Assembly (NCBI RefSeq): GCF_014836935.1
Contig: NZ_JACSPW010000018.1
Location: 1-61,348 of the forward strand
From: Solibacillus merdavium
GTDB taxonomy: Bacteria > Bacillota > Bacilli > Bacillales_A > Planococcaceae
Length of the DNA stretch: 61,348 bases
Direction: 5' to 3'
Shown piece after piece: positions 26,316 through 35,173 of this stretch. The translations under genes and the position numbers were made by a program. The notes beneath the pieces are model-generated. The model did no database searches. It saw only the letters and a list, made by a program, of their open reading frames with translations, and was not told the DNA's origin. Each line of letters opens with the position of its first letter. Position 1 is the first letter of the stretch.

Positions 26316-27371
26316 TTAATATGGCTGCAATTGATAAAAGTAATTTGGCTTTTTGATCGTATTCGCAATCGGCTCGTGATAAATGTCCGTTGTCGCCGGT
26401 GATAATGGTGGGATGAGCCATACCCAGTTTCCTGTTACATCACGGCCGCTTGTTTTTTCTTGCTGGCTAAAAAGTTGAAACTGCTGTGCTGCCGTATGAT
26501 GATCAACTATACTCACTCCAGCAGTTTTATAAGAATGGAGTACCGCGATATTTAATTCTACGAGTGCCCGGTCTTTCCAAAGAGAGACATTTAGTGCTGT
26601 ATCCAAATCCATTGCCTCGGCGATTTTCGGCAAGAAATTATAACGGTCCGTATCAGCCAAATTACGTGCTCCAATTTCTGTACCCATATACCATCCATTG
26701 AATGGCGCAGCTTGGTAGTCTTCTCCTGCAATATTAAAACGCATGCTCGAAATGATTGGGACTGCATACCATTGCATGTTTAGCCTAGAAAAATCATAGT
26801 CTGGATGTGTAATAGGCACCTCAAGCACTATTTCTTTTGGTAAATCAAAGAATATTGGCTCGCGGTCATCTACTTGAACTACAAGCGGTAATACATCATA
26901 ATTTGTTTTTGCACCTTTCCAGCCGAGACTTTCGCAAGTTTTCGTAAACTTTATAGACGTGGAATCCCCAATTACTCCTTCATCTGTTTCATATCCTGCA
27001 TAGCGAATGAGCTGATGATTCCAAATCCGTACACGATTCGGGTCAAATAAAGTGATTGCTGGCCGAATCTTACCGTTGTTTGTGGCAAATTCAATATGCT
27101 TTACAAGTGCTTCGTATATTTCGTATTCATTTAGCAATTGACGCTGATCAAAAACGGTTAAGCTATTCCAAAAAAGCCGGCCGATACACTTATTACTGTT
27201 GCGCCATGCAACTCGCGCACCATAAGTAAGTTCCTCGGTCGTTAAAATAAATGCCGGATGCTTAGCTTCCTCTATACGTAACTTTAGCCAGTCATCCGAT
27301 TGCTTCGTTTCTTGTTTATATAAAGTGAGAAATTCAATTCGTTCTTGTAATTCCTTCGTTGTAGTTGTCAT
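26316..27371 (-). CDS. nos: Bacterial nitric oxide synthase oxygenase
   Basis: A 351-aa NOS oxygenase domain without a reductase domain, as in Bacillus and Staphylococcus. The heme-thiolate cysteine is C62 in WRNSNKCIGRLFW. The substrate segment around WYAVPIISSMRF and FNGWYMGTEIGARN contains the arginine-binding glutamate, and the C-terminal WVWLIPPLSP region borders the pterin site. It oxidises L-arginine to citrulline and NO with electrons from a general flavodoxin reductase. NO protects Gram-positive cells from oxidative damage and some antibiotics. The ATG at 27371 follows GGGAGATG. It is a single gene with its own terminator. Confidence 0.95.
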   Translation of the reverse strand: MTTTTKELQERIEFLTLYKQETKQSDDWLKLRIEEAKHPAFILTTEELTYGARVAWRNSNKCIGRLFWNSLTVFDQRQLLNEYEIYEALVKHIEFATNNGKIRPAITLFDPNRVRIWNHQLIRYAGYETDEGVIGDSTSIKFTKTCESLGWKGAKTNYDVLPLVVQVDDREPIFFDLPKEIVLEVPITHPDYDFSRLNMQWYAVPIISSMRFNIAGEDYQAAPFNGWYMGTEIGARNLADTDRYNFLPKIAEAMDLDTALNVSLWKDRALVELNIAVLHSYKTAGVSIVDHHTAAQQFQLFSQQEKTSGRDVTGNWVWLIPPLSPATTDIYHEPIANTIKKPNYFYQLQPY

Positions 27372-27559
27372 CAGTTCATCTCCCTATTCCTTCATTTTGG
27401 CCCTTAAAATAAGGAAACTCAATGAAACAACAACTGATTAAAACATGTATTTTTCATACATGACTAAAAGTGTTCATAATGTCGAGTGTAGGATTATTAA
27501 AATCTATTTTATCCGCTCAACAACAGGAGCTAAGCGAGCAGGGTCTTCATTACGAGTTA
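27372..27559. promoter_or_regulatory. nos upstream region with inverted repeat
   Basis: This gap should hold the nos promoter. A perfect inverted repeat, CATGTAT (27444-27450) and ATACATG (27456-27462), lies 73-91 bp before the nos start and could be an operator. No clear -35/-10 pair is seen. On the plus strand a 31-codon frame (27479-27574) lacks a ribosome binding site and is not called. Confidence 0.35.
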
Positions 27560-27561
27560 TT

Positions 27562-27593
27562 TAAAATAAAATAGCCGCCCAAATTCGGACGGC
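27562..27593 (-). terminator. Intrinsic terminator of the tctCBA operon
   Basis: On the minus strand GCCGTCC pairs with GGGCGGC (plus 27587-27593 and 27574-27580; one wobble), followed by TATTTTATTTT. It lies about 43 bp after the tctA stop. Confidence 0.75.
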
Positions 27594-27635
27594 AACTTTT
27601 TATTTAAACACGAAATATACTCTAGTAGCTATAGC

Positions 27636-29162
27636 TCATCCTTCTTCATTAATAATTACATTTTTACCGCGCAACTTCATGAGAATCGGAATTAATATCC
27701 ATAAAACGGCAATAACTAAAAAGATTAATGAGAGTGGTTTTGCTATGAAAATACTGAATTCCCCATTTGAAATCGTTAAAGCGCGACGCATGTTATTCTC
27801 AATCATTGGACCTAATACAAGCGCTAAAACTAAAGGAGCAACAGGAAAATCATTTTTTGCAAAGAAATAGCCTGCAATCCCGCAACCTAATAATAAGAAT
27901 AAATCAAATGTCGTATATTGAACTGCGTATACACCGAAGATTGAAATAGCAATAATGATAGGTAACAAAAATCTTTTCGGTGTTTGAATAATTTTTGCGA
28001 AAACACGAACCAGTGGCATGTTTAATATAAGCAGCATTAAGTTTCCAAGGAACATACTGGCAATTAGGCCCCACGCTACGTCTGGGTGTTCCTCAAACAA
28101 TAATGGACCCGGCTGAATGTTGTACATGATGAACGCACCCATTAAAATAGCTGTCGTCCCTGATCCCGGGATACCTAATGTTAGTAGTGGAATCATCGCA
28201 CCACCCGATGCTGCATTATTTGCAGATTCCGGAGAAGCAACTCCGGCAATATTTCCTTTACCGAAAGATTCTGGATTTTTGCTAATCTTCTTTTCTGTAA
28301 TATACGCAAAGAATGAAGCAAGTGTCGCTCCCGCACCTGGTAGTACCCCTAAGAAGAAGCCAAGGAATGAGCCACGTGCGATTGGTGCTGCACTGTCTTT
28401 TAAATCCTTTTTCGTGGGTAAAATACGATCAATTTTTGCGATAGGTTCATCGGCCCCATCCTTCTCAAAAATAGTTTTAAAAACTTCACCTAATGCAAAT
28501 AAACCTACAGCGACTGTTAAGAACTCAATTCCACTAAATAAAACTGGCTGGTCATATGTAAATCGTGCAATTCCAGAAACGGCATCTATTCCAATCGTTC
28601 CTAATAATAAACCGAGAACCGTCATTATTAATGCCTTCGTAATTGATTTACCTGCTAAACCGCTTACCGCTGCCAATCCTAATAGCATAAGCGAAAAATA
28701 TTCTGCAGGACCAAAATTTATTGCTACTTTAGATAATGGCCTAGCCAATAAAACCAATCCGATTAATGCAATAATGCCTGCAATAAACGAGCCGATTGCC
28801 GCAATGGATAAGGCTGCTCCAGCCCTTCCTTGCCTTGCCATTTGATACCCGTCTAACGTCGTAACAACTGAAGAAGATTCACCTGGCGTATTTAATAAAA
28901 TAGATGTTGTAGATCCACCATACATTGCACCATAATATACTCCCGCTAGTAAGATGATTGAACTAGTTGCAGCCATCTCTATTGGTAACCCTGATGTTAA
29001 TGTAGCCGTAACAGGAATTAATAGAGCGACCCCACTCATCGGGCCAATTCCCGGCAACACACCTACAGCTGTCCCAATAATTACACCTAATAATGCGAAT
29101 AAAATATTATGCCATTGAAAAGCAATCGCAAATCCATCTAATAAGTACTGTATCGTTGACAA
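27636..29162 (-). CDS. tctA: Tripartite tricarboxylate transporter, large membrane subunit
   Basis: A 508-aa TctA-family permease with about 12 membrane helices. It contains the family hallmark GVLPGIGPMSGVALLIP near the N-terminus and a related GVLPGAGATLASF after the middle. TctA forms the transport channel for citrate-like substrates with TctB and the binding protein TctC. It begins with TTG at 29162 behind AAAGGAGG, 19 bp after tctB. The substrate is inferred from family and the CitA-type sensor upstream. Confidence 0.92.
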   Translation of the reverse strand: MSTIQYLLDGFAIAFQWHNILFALLGVIIGTAVGVLPGIGPMSGVALLIPVTATLTSGLPIEMAATSSIILLAGVYYGAMYGGSTTSILLNTPGESSSVVTTLDGYQMARQGRAGAALSIAAIGSFIAGIIALIGLVLLARPLSKVAINFGPAEYFSLMLLGLAAVSGLAGKSITKALIMTVLGLLLGTIGIDAVSGIARFTYDQPVLFSGIEFLTVAVGLFALGEVFKTIFEKDGADEPIAKIDRILPTKKDLKDSAAPIARGSFLGFFLGVLPGAGATLASFFAYITEKKISKNPESFGKGNIAGVASPESANNAASGGAMIPLLTLGIPGSGTTAILMGAFIMYNIQPGPLLFEEHPDVAWGLIASMFLGNLMLLILNMPLVRVFAKIIQTPKRFLLPIIIAISIFGVYAVQYTTFDLFLLLGCGIAGYFFAKNDFPVAPLVLALVLGPMIENNMRRALTISNGEFSIFIAKPLSLIFLVIAVLWILIPILMKLRGKNVIINEEG

Positions 29163-29181
29163 ATCAGCTCCTCCTTTCTAT

Positions 29182-29646
29182 TTAGAGTGGGAATTTAGGT
29201 AATGATCCGCCTAACACATTGACGAAGCCGAAGTAAATAATTGCCGAAAATGCTGCTGCCACTATGATAGAGCTAACCCATTTTCCTCGTTCAAGGGTTT
29301 GAAAAGAGATTAATAAAAATGCAAAGGTTGTAATTAAGTAACCTAGTTTTTCGAGCAAAAATGCATAAGCAACCGCTGAAATGAAAATAATTAGGAATCG
29401 CTTAAAGTTAGAGGATTTGCCCCCTTCTTTCTCTTGAACGATTTTGTACATCGCCTGATGACGAATTGTTTCGAAAAATAGTAAAATACTTAATCCAATT
29501 AAAACAATCCCTAATACAAAAGGAAATGTACTCGGGCCAATTTGAGAGCCGTACGCACTTTCAGAAATTTTTTGGGATTCGATAATAATTAGTATTCCTA
29601 GCACTAAAAATACAATACTCGCAACACGGTCAAATTTTAAATTCAT
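29182..29646 (-). CDS. tctB: Tripartite tricarboxylate transporter, small membrane subunit
   Basis: A 154-aa TctB-family protein with four membrane helices, beginning MNLKFDRVASIVFLVLGILI. TctB stabilises the TctA channel. I start it at the ATG at 29646 behind AGGAGG. Between it and tctC lies about 230 bp containing a transposase-like remnant. Confidence 0.87.
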   Translation of the reverse strand: MNLKFDRVASIVFLVLGILIIIESQKISESAYGSQIGPSTFPFVLGIVLIGLSILLFFETIRHQAMYKIVQEKEGGKSSNFKRFLIIFISAVAYAFLLEKLGYLITTFAFLLISFQTLERGKWVSSIIVAAAFSAIIYFGFVNVLGGSLPKFPL

Positions 29647-29667
29647 TCGTTGTACACCTCCTATCAA

Positions 29668-29826
29668 CTACACCTCGGAGTAATTGAGGCTAGATTCCAT
29701 TTTAGGCCCATATGATGTGGACCAATCAGTCGCTGTCGTACTATAAGATACTTTTAAGTACTCCTCTATCGAATCCGTGACATCCGCCAGGGCTTTATAT
29801 TCATTAAACCGGAGTTTGGATTCCCG
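29668..29826 (-). pseudogene. Remnant of an IS3-type transposase C-terminus (tentative)
   Basis: The minus strand between tctC and tctB has a 52-codon open stretch without a start, ending at a TAG at 29668. Its translation includes RFNEYKALADVTDSIEEYL, then SYGPKMESSLNYSEV. The pattern F-x-x-Y, SI-x-EYL, GP-x-x-x-E resembles the tail of IS3-family integrases (F..Y..I..YI..YN..R.H...GY.SP). Base composition is richer in G+C than ordinary spacer here. I read it as the scar of an insertion inside the tct operon; homology is not verified. Confidence 0.4.
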
Positions 29827-29877
29827 CTAAAGGAAGGAAAAGAAATGTAGGCAAATAAATGCCCACATCATGTAAAA

Positions 29878-30897
29878 TTATTTTTTCATACCTAAAGCTG
29901 TTAAAATTTCAGTAATTGTACCTTCTTGTTCTTCAAGGAATTTTGTGAAATCATCACCTGCACGGAAGTCTTGTGCCCAGCCGTTACGATCTAATTCTGC
30001 CTTCCACTCCTCTTTTTCATTTAACTCTGTTAACTTTTCAACCCAATATTCCTTAGCTGTATCGGACATATCTTTCGGTCCAAAAATACCACGCCAAATA
30101 GTAAACTCTGATTCAATGCCTAAATCATATAATGTTGGAATTTCTTCTAAGCCTTCAATAGTTAATTTCTCTGGTGCTGTAACTGCTAAAACTCGAACGT
30201 CTCCGCTTTTTACATAAGCCGTTACAGTTGAAATATCTGTTCCGATCGCATCCGCGTTATTCCCTAATAATGCTGCCATCGCTTCTCCGCCGCCATCATA
30301 AGAAACGTATTTTACTGCTTTTGGATCAATGCCGTACTCGAATGCAGGTAAGATTGTAACTAAATGATCCATTGAACCTGGAGCAGAACCGCCAGCCATT
30401 GTAAGCGCTGTTGGATCTGCTTTAACAGCGTCTAATAAATCAGTTAACGATTCGTAAGGAGAGTCAGCACGAACAACGATAGCACCAAAATCCTTCGTTA
30501 ACTGAGCTAAGGGTGTTGTATCTTTATATCCGTAAGGGCTGTTCCCTTCTGCCTTTAAGTTATTAATTAAAATTGGTGGTGATTTTACCATTAACATATA
30601 ATCGTTTTTAGCTTCTTTTGTTGCGTATGTTGCCATGAATACGGCACCACCACCACCTGGTTTGTTTTCTACTGTTATTGGTTTTTCGATTAATTTTGTT
30701 TCATTCATAACTTTTGCAATCGAACGAGATGTTAAATCCCATCCCCCGCCAGCCCCTGATGGTGCTACGATTGTTAAGTTACTTGTTGGATAGTCTTTGT
30801 CGCCTGATGATGTCTCCTCACTATCATTACAAGCTGCTAATGTAAGTGTTAACGCTGCTGCTGAAAATAAAGTTAGTAGCTTTTTTTTCATTGTCAT
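29878..30897 (-). CDS. tctC: Tripartite tricarboxylate transporter binding lipoprotein
   Basis: A 339-aa extracytoplasmic binding protein (TctC/Bug family). A lipoprotein signal peptide ends in the lipobox LAAC (Cys at about 23). The family segments IVAPSGAGGGWDLTSR and NKPGGGGAVFMATY follow. It captures the carboxylate and delivers it to TctAB. It is the first gene of the operon, behind GGGGG at 9 bp from the ATG. Upstream lie a cre site and a tandem 9-bp repeat, so both carbon catabolite repression and the neighbouring response regulator probably control it. Confidence 0.92.
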   Translation of the reverse strand: MTMKKKLLTLFSAAALTLTLAACNDSEETSSGDKDYPTSNLTIVAPSGAGGGWDLTSRSIAKVMNETKLIEKPITVENKPGGGGAVFMATYATKEAKNDYMLMVKSPPILINNLKAEGNSPYGYKDTTPLAQLTKDFGAIVVRADSPYESLTDLLDAVKADPTALTMAGGSAPGSMDHLVTILPAFEYGIDPKAVKYVSYDGGGEAMAALLGNNADAIGTDISTVTAYVKSGDVRVLAVTAPEKLTIEGLEEIPTLYDLGIESEFTIWRGIFGPKDMSDTAKEYWVEKLTELNEKEEWKAELDRNGWAQDFRAGDDFTKFLEEQEGTITEILTALGMKK

Positions 30898-30928
30898 AAA
30901 AATAGTCCCCCTTCTGTTTCACGCGTTA

Positions 30929-30942
30929 TGTAAGCGTTATCT
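30929..30942. promoter_or_regulatory. cre site (CcpA operator) upstream of tctC
   Basis: TGTAAGCGTTATCT matches the cre consensus TGWAANCGNTNWCA at all but the last position. It lies 32-45 bp before the tctC start, a suitable place for CcpA roadblock or repression when preferred sugars are present. Confidence 0.65.
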
Positions 30943-31010
30943 TAATTAAAAAGGATATTTTGTCTTTTTTATATATAACGTAACTATTATCTTTTATTTT
31001 CATAGAGTCC

Positions 31011-31028
31011 ATATTGTTCATATTGTTC
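31011..31028. repeat. Tandem 9-bp repeat, candidate response-regulator site
   Basis: ATATTGTTC occurs twice in direct tandem (31011-31019, 31020-31028), 114-131 bp upstream of the tctC start and between the terminator of the regulator gene and the tctC promoter region. Direct repeats at this distance are typical activator sites, so the CitB/DctR-type regulator encoded next door is the obvious candidate. Confidence 0.5.
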
Positions 31029-31035
31029 ACGACAT

Positions 31036-31068
31036 AAAAAAAGAGCATGTCAACAATACGACATACTC
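31036..31068 (-). terminator. Terminator of the two-component operon
   Basis: On the minus strand GAGTATGTC pairs with GACATGCTC (plus 31060-31068 and 31043-31051, one wobble), followed by seven T. It lies 9 bp after the response regulator stop and separates it from tctC. Confidence 0.85.
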
Positions 31069-31076
31069 CAGTTCGT

Positions 31077-31766
31077 TTATTTTTTTATAAAGTATCTGCG
31101 CTCGGGTCTGCCAACGTAACCGTAAATATGTTCAACAAAGATTACTTTTTCATGCATTAGATGCTCCAAATAACGCCTTGCCGTTGTTCTGCTTATCCCT
31201 ATTTCATTGCCCAGCTTTTCAGCAGTAATTCCTTCATCGCAATTTTGAATATAGGTTACCACTTTTTCTTTTGTAACAGAATCAATGCCTTTAGGGTTGC
31301 TTCCCTTTTCCAGTTCACCAGCGTATGTAAGGTTATTCCACAGTTTTTTTATATCCTCAGCCTGTAAGCGATCGGTTGAGTTCAATATTGTTTTTTTCTC
31401 TTTGTATTTGAGAAGGCATTCGTTAAAACGCTGTAATGTTAAAGGTTTTAATAAAAAATCAATAACACCGCTCGCATATGCCTTCTTTACAATTTCAACC
31501 TCCGCTGCTGCCGTGATTAAAATAATATCGGTATCCATATCCTTCTTCCTAATATAATCAATTAGTTCTGTCCCCAAATTATCGGCAAAGTAAATATCCA
31601 GCAAAATCAAATCTGGTTTTATTGTATCCAGCCAAATTTTTGCTTCTTCAATTGTATGGGACATTCCTATCGTTTTAAAACCTTCAATTTGCTCTAAAAA
31701 CTTTTCATGTATTTGAGCAATCCGCATATCATCTTCAACGATCAATACTTCAATTGTATTCCCCAT
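31077..31766 (-). CDS. Response regulator, CitB/DcuR/DctR family
   Basis: A 229-aa protein with a receiver domain (about 1-120). Acidic pocket residues are EDD near the start, the phospho-acceptor Asp sits in PDLILLDIYF, and the lysine in LLKPL. A C-terminal helix-turn-helix (ITAEKLGNEIGISRTTARRYLEHL) is of the CitB family. These regulators answer C4- and tricarboxylate sensors. The ATG follows GAGGGGTGAG, six bases after the sensor gene. The likely target is tctCBA, directly downstream. Confidence 0.9.
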   Translation of the reverse strand: MGNTIEVLIVEDDMRIAQIHEKFLEQIEGFKTIGMSHTIEEAKIWLDTIKPDLILLDIYFADNLGTELIDYIRKKDMDTDIILITAAAEVEIVKKAYASGVIDFLLKPLTLQRFNECLLKYKEKKTILNSTDRLQAEDIKKLWNNLTYAGELEKGSNPKGIDSVTKEKVVTYIQNCDEGITAEKLGNEIGISRTTARRYLEHLMHEKVIFVEHIYGYVGRPERRYFIKK

Positions 31767-31772
31767 ACGGAC

Positions 31773-33356
31773 TCACCCCTCTTTTGGAATTGAAAAAATG
31801 AATAGTGCCCCACCCAATTCTCCACTTTCAATTGCAATTGAACCATTTAGTTTTTTAAGGTTTTCATTGACAATATACAAGCCATAACCCCGAAGTTCTT
31901 TGTCTTTTGTTGATTGCTTTTTTTCAAATATACTGTTGATTACTTGTTGATCGATACCATTCCCTGAATCTTCAATTTCACAAACGACCTCTTTTTCATC
32001 TTCGTAAATATAAATTCGCACAATACGTTCTTCTTCATCTAAATGCTCCACTGCTTCAAAGGCATTCGTTACTAAATTCCCCAAAATCGAAATTAGTAGA
32101 TGCTTTTCAATATGCTGTCCTAATTTCCCGCAAAAACTATCTTCATCTAGTAATAACGTAACCTTCAATTCCTTTGCTCTATTATAAAAACCAATGATTA
32201 GACCACAAATAAACGTATCTTGAATTTTTTCGTTTAAAAATGAGATTAATGCGTGATTCCCAAGCCTCTCAGAATGAATCAAGTAGAGAGCTTCATCATA
32301 CTCCTTCAGTTGAATCAACCCTGAAATTGTATATAAAAAGTTATTGTATTCATGTGTTTGAGCTCGTAACGATTCTATATATTGCTTTACTTGTGACAGC
32401 TCATTTGCCACTAAATCTATTTCCTCAAATGGCCTGAAACTTGACACAGCACCGGTTACTTCGCCCTTATTAACAATCGGAACACGGTTTACTAATGTTT
32501 TAACGCCATTAATGGTCATCATTCGATCTAATTGTTCATGACCGGAATCCATCACTTTGATTAAGTGGGTATTCGGAATAACTTCACTAATATTCTTGCC
32601 TATTTCAGATTCCCCGCTCCTTAAAATTGCTTTCGCAGAGTGATTAATCAATGTAACGGTGCCCTCTCGATCAACCATGATAATTCCTTCTCGAATCGAT
32701 TCTAATATAGCATTTCGCTCGGACAATATTTTAACGATTTCCTGAGGTTCGTAATCCAATAATTGTGCTTTTGTTTTATTGGAGAAATACTTAGAAAGAA
32801 TAATTGATAAAACAATCGTAATGGCAAATATTATTATCAAATACTTGGAATAAACGATATTCGCCGAAAAGATATCGGAAAATAAAAAGCCGACTGAAAC
32901 GACACCAATGATCTCCCCATTCTCATCCTTTACGGGGGCCTTGCCGCGCAACGCTTTACCTAATGTCCCCTCCGCATTTGAAATGTAAGCTTCCCCATCA
33001 CTAAGCGCTTTGGCATTATCGTCCCCGACCATTTTTTCACCGATTCGTTCTTTTACTGGATGAGCATACCTAACTTCATTCTCATCTCCAACAACCACAT
33101 ATTCGGCATTAATACTCTGTTGAATTTGCAGAGCAATTTTTTGAATTTCCTCAGTTGTTGAAGGTTGCTTCAGTCCCTCTATAATTACTGGGTGCTCCGA
33201 AGCGACTTGTGCAGCACCGAGTGCACGCTCACCAATTTCCTTTTCTACGATTTCCCCAATAACAAAATAAGATGAAGCTAAACTTATTACTAAAATCATT
33301 ACAGCCAGAATGGTATTATACTTGAAAAAACGAAAATTTAATGAGCTTCTTTCCAT
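31773..33356 (-). CDS. Sensor histidine kinase, CitA/DcuS family
   Basis: A 527-aa kinase. Two membrane helices (about 11-31 and 172-190) flank an extracytoplasmic sensor of the CitA/DcuS PAS-like type (KERIGEKMVGDDNAKALSDGE). A cytoplasmic PAS domain follows (about 210-310), then the CitA-type phospho-acceptor region LRAQTHEYNNFLYTISGLIQL. The ATPase domain has its N-box (NLVTNAFEAVEHL), G1 (EDSGNGI) and G2 (GYGLYIV). It probably senses an external citrate-like acid and phosphorylates the regulator encoded next. Confidence 0.92.
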   Translation of the reverse strand: MERSSLNFRFFKYNTILAVMILVISLASSYFVIGEIVEKEIGERALGAAQVASEHPVIIEGLKQPSTTEEIQKIALQIQQSINAEYVVVGDENEVRYAHPVKERIGEKMVGDDNAKALSDGEAYISNAEGTLGKALRGKAPVKDENGEIIGVVSVGFLFSDIFSANIVYSKYLIIIFAITIVLSIILSKYFSNKTKAQLLDYEPQEIVKILSERNAILESIREGIIMVDREGTVTLINHSAKAILRSGESEIGKNISEVIPNTHLIKVMDSGHEQLDRMMTINGVKTLVNRVPIVNKGEVTGAVSSFRPFEEIDLVANELSQVKQYIESLRAQTHEYNNFLYTISGLIQLKEYDEALYLIHSERLGNHALISFLNEKIQDTFICGLIIGFYNRAKELKVTLLLDEDSFCGKLGQHIEKHLLISILGNLVTNAFEAVEHLDEEERIVRIYIYEDEKEVVCEIEDSGNGIDQQVINSIFEKKQSTKDKELRGYGLYIVNENLKKLNGSIAIESGELGGALFIFSIPKEG

Positions 33357-33588
33357 ATGCTATTACCCCTATTTTTGGCAATTATTACTTTAGATGATTA
33401 TAGCATAAGAATTTTCCCTCAATTCTAATAATTCAACAACCCCACTGCAATTTATGCTAATGAGCTTAGCAGGATGCTTCCGAAAATGAATCAGCCGCTT
33501 AGCGCTGAATAATAAGCGGCACCAAGTGGCTAAATTGTCTTTTTTTGAAGTTATCTATTTAATAGAGTACGGCTTAATGCCCAGCCCA
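33357..33588. other. Intergenic region between rtcB and the sensor kinase
   Basis: This holds the promoter for the sensor kinase. It also contains a 7-bp hairpin (CCGCTTA 33493-33499 with TAAGCGG near 33512) without a U-run, possibly a weak end signal for rtcB. No gene or array is seen. Confidence 0.3.
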
Positions 33589-34788
33589 TTATCTCTTCCA
33601 TTTATCACTCGCTTTGAAATTATAAACAGGTGTTACACGCTTCTGTATTGTCACCGTTTCACCGATTTGCTCCACGATTTCCTGCATCGGCTTGTAGGCC
33701 ATTGGTGCTTCATCCAATGTTTCCTCACTGACAGAGGTTGTCCAAATGCCTTTCATCGTTTCCTTGAAATCATCCATTGATAAATTTTTCATCGCTGCAG
33801 TTCTTGAATAAATACGACCTGCTCCATGTGGGGCAGATTCATTCCAATCAGCATTGCCTTTACCGATACAAATTAACGAGCCATCTCGCATATTCATTGG
33901 GATGACGAGCTTTTCATCCTTTGCAGCACGCACAGCTCCTTTACGCAAAATCATTGCATCAGTATCTATATAATTGTGTACAGAATCAAACTGCTCTGCA
34001 AAATCCCACTTCATATGCTCAGCGATCGTTTTCGCAATATGAATACGGTTTTCATTTGCAAAACGCTGTGCCAATTTCATGTCGGCAATGTAATCATCGA
34101 ATTGATCCCCTTCCAGATAAGCTAAATCTTTTGGGACGAAGGGGTTTTCCTTCTTATACGCTTCTATCATTTTTTGAATTTCTTTGTACTGTCCCGCTTC
34201 TTTTAAAGCTTTAATTTTTTCTGTTAAATCTTCGCGCTGTAACGATTCAAATGCGCGCTTTTGATGCCAGTTTGCTACTTTTGCCCCGACATAGCGAGAA
34301 CCTGTATGAATAAGTAAATAATAGATACCTTCATTATCTTTTGCCAGCTCAATAAAGTGATTACCCCCGCCTAATGTGCCAAGAGATCGGTTCGTATAAT
34401 CATTTTGTAAGCCGCGTGCAATAAAGTTTTCGTTTGCAAAAAGCTCGTGACTTTCTGGAGTATCATCATGAATTTCATTGCCACTTGGAACGAAATGTCT
34501 AATCGTTGCATCGAGCTTGTTAAAGTCCACTGCCCCTGAACCAATTTCAGAAACGAGTACACCACATCCAACATCTACCCCGACCAAATTCGGTACGACA
34601 TGTTTCTTCAGCTGTATCGTTGTACCGATTACGCAACCTTTACCCGCATGATAATCAGGCATAATACGTACTTTCGTTCCTTCCATAAACGATTGATTGA
34701 CGAGCTCATTAATTTGCTGGATCGCTGTTTCTTGTGGTGTATTAGTATATATTTTTGCGTTCGTAAATTTCCCGGTAACTTCGATCAA
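33589..34788 (-). CDS. rtcB: RtcB-family RNA ligase
   Basis: A 399-aa short-form RtcB. Metal- and GTP-site motifs are visible in order: MPDYHAGKG, VGVDVGCGV, SLGTLGGGNHFIE, LIHTGSR, and APHGAGRIYSRT with the guanylylated histidine region; the C-terminal DEAPMAYKPM block is also present. RtcB joins 2',3'-cyclic phosphate or 3'-phosphate ends to 5'-OH ends and is used in RNA repair. No RtcA or archease gene is near. It overlaps the upstream small membrane-protein gene by 4 bp, so the two are co-translated. Confidence 0.92.
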   Translation of the reverse strand: MIEVTGKFTNAKIYTNTPQETAIQQINELVNQSFMEGTKVRIMPDYHAGKGCVIGTTIQLKKHVVPNLVGVDVGCGVLVSEIGSGAVDFNKLDATIRHFVPSGNEIHDDTPESHELFANENFIARGLQNDYTNRSLGTLGGGNHFIELAKDNEGIYYLLIHTGSRYVGAKVANWHQKRAFESLQREDLTEKIKALKEAGQYKEIQKMIEAYKKENPFVPKDLAYLEGDQFDDYIADMKLAQRFANENRIHIAKTIAEHMKWDFAEQFDSVHNYIDTDAMILRKGAVRAAKDEKLVIPMNMRDGSLICIGKGNADWNESAPHGAGRIYSRTAAMKNLSMDDFKETMKGIWTTSVSEETLDEAPMAYKPMQEIVEQIGETVTIQKRVTPVYNFKASDKWKR

Positions 34789-35048
34789 TTCTGTTCACGC
34801 CTTTCTTTTTTCAACATCAATAGAGCAAATAATATAAGTGTTACTAGCATATAGATTCCGATTAACATGATAGGCGACACCTGTATAATGAAACCGAATG
34901 CAACTTCAGATTGTAAAACGAAATCATCTGGCGCGAATTGAGGCCGGTATAAAAAAGTTTGAATAAGACCAAATATAAGTTGAGCTAGAATATAAAGAAT
35001 AAATAGAAGTAACGCACCTAGTAATGCGGAAATAAATTTACGTTTCAA
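34785..35048 (-). CDS. Small two-helix membrane protein coupled to rtcB
   Basis: An 87-aa protein with two hydrophobic segments (about 8-32 and 50-78) and basic ends (KKERREQN). It is not recognised. The ATG at 35048 follows AAGGGGG, and the stop overlaps the rtcB start (ATGA), which implies a functional or at least regulatory link with the RNA ligase. Whether it anchors RtcB to the membrane is speculation. Confidence 0.65.
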   Translation of the reverse strand: MKRKFISALLGALLLFILYILAQLIFGLIQTFLYRPQFAPDDFVLQSEVAFGFIIQVSPIMLIGIYMLVTLILFALLMLKKERREQN

Positions 35049-35173
35049 GATACCACCCCCTTTTTATGAAACAATTGGTAGTATTTACGTGCTGAGAAGA
35101 TAATAAGTTTCGTTAAACTTTAATGGTGAGGAAAATTTTACCTGTTCAATTTATTCTAAGTAATTGAGCGATA

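Noticed and set aside
27479-27574. Small protein gene in the nos-tctA gap
   Set aside because: No ribosome binding site and no recognised sequence; reported only as a low-interest observation.
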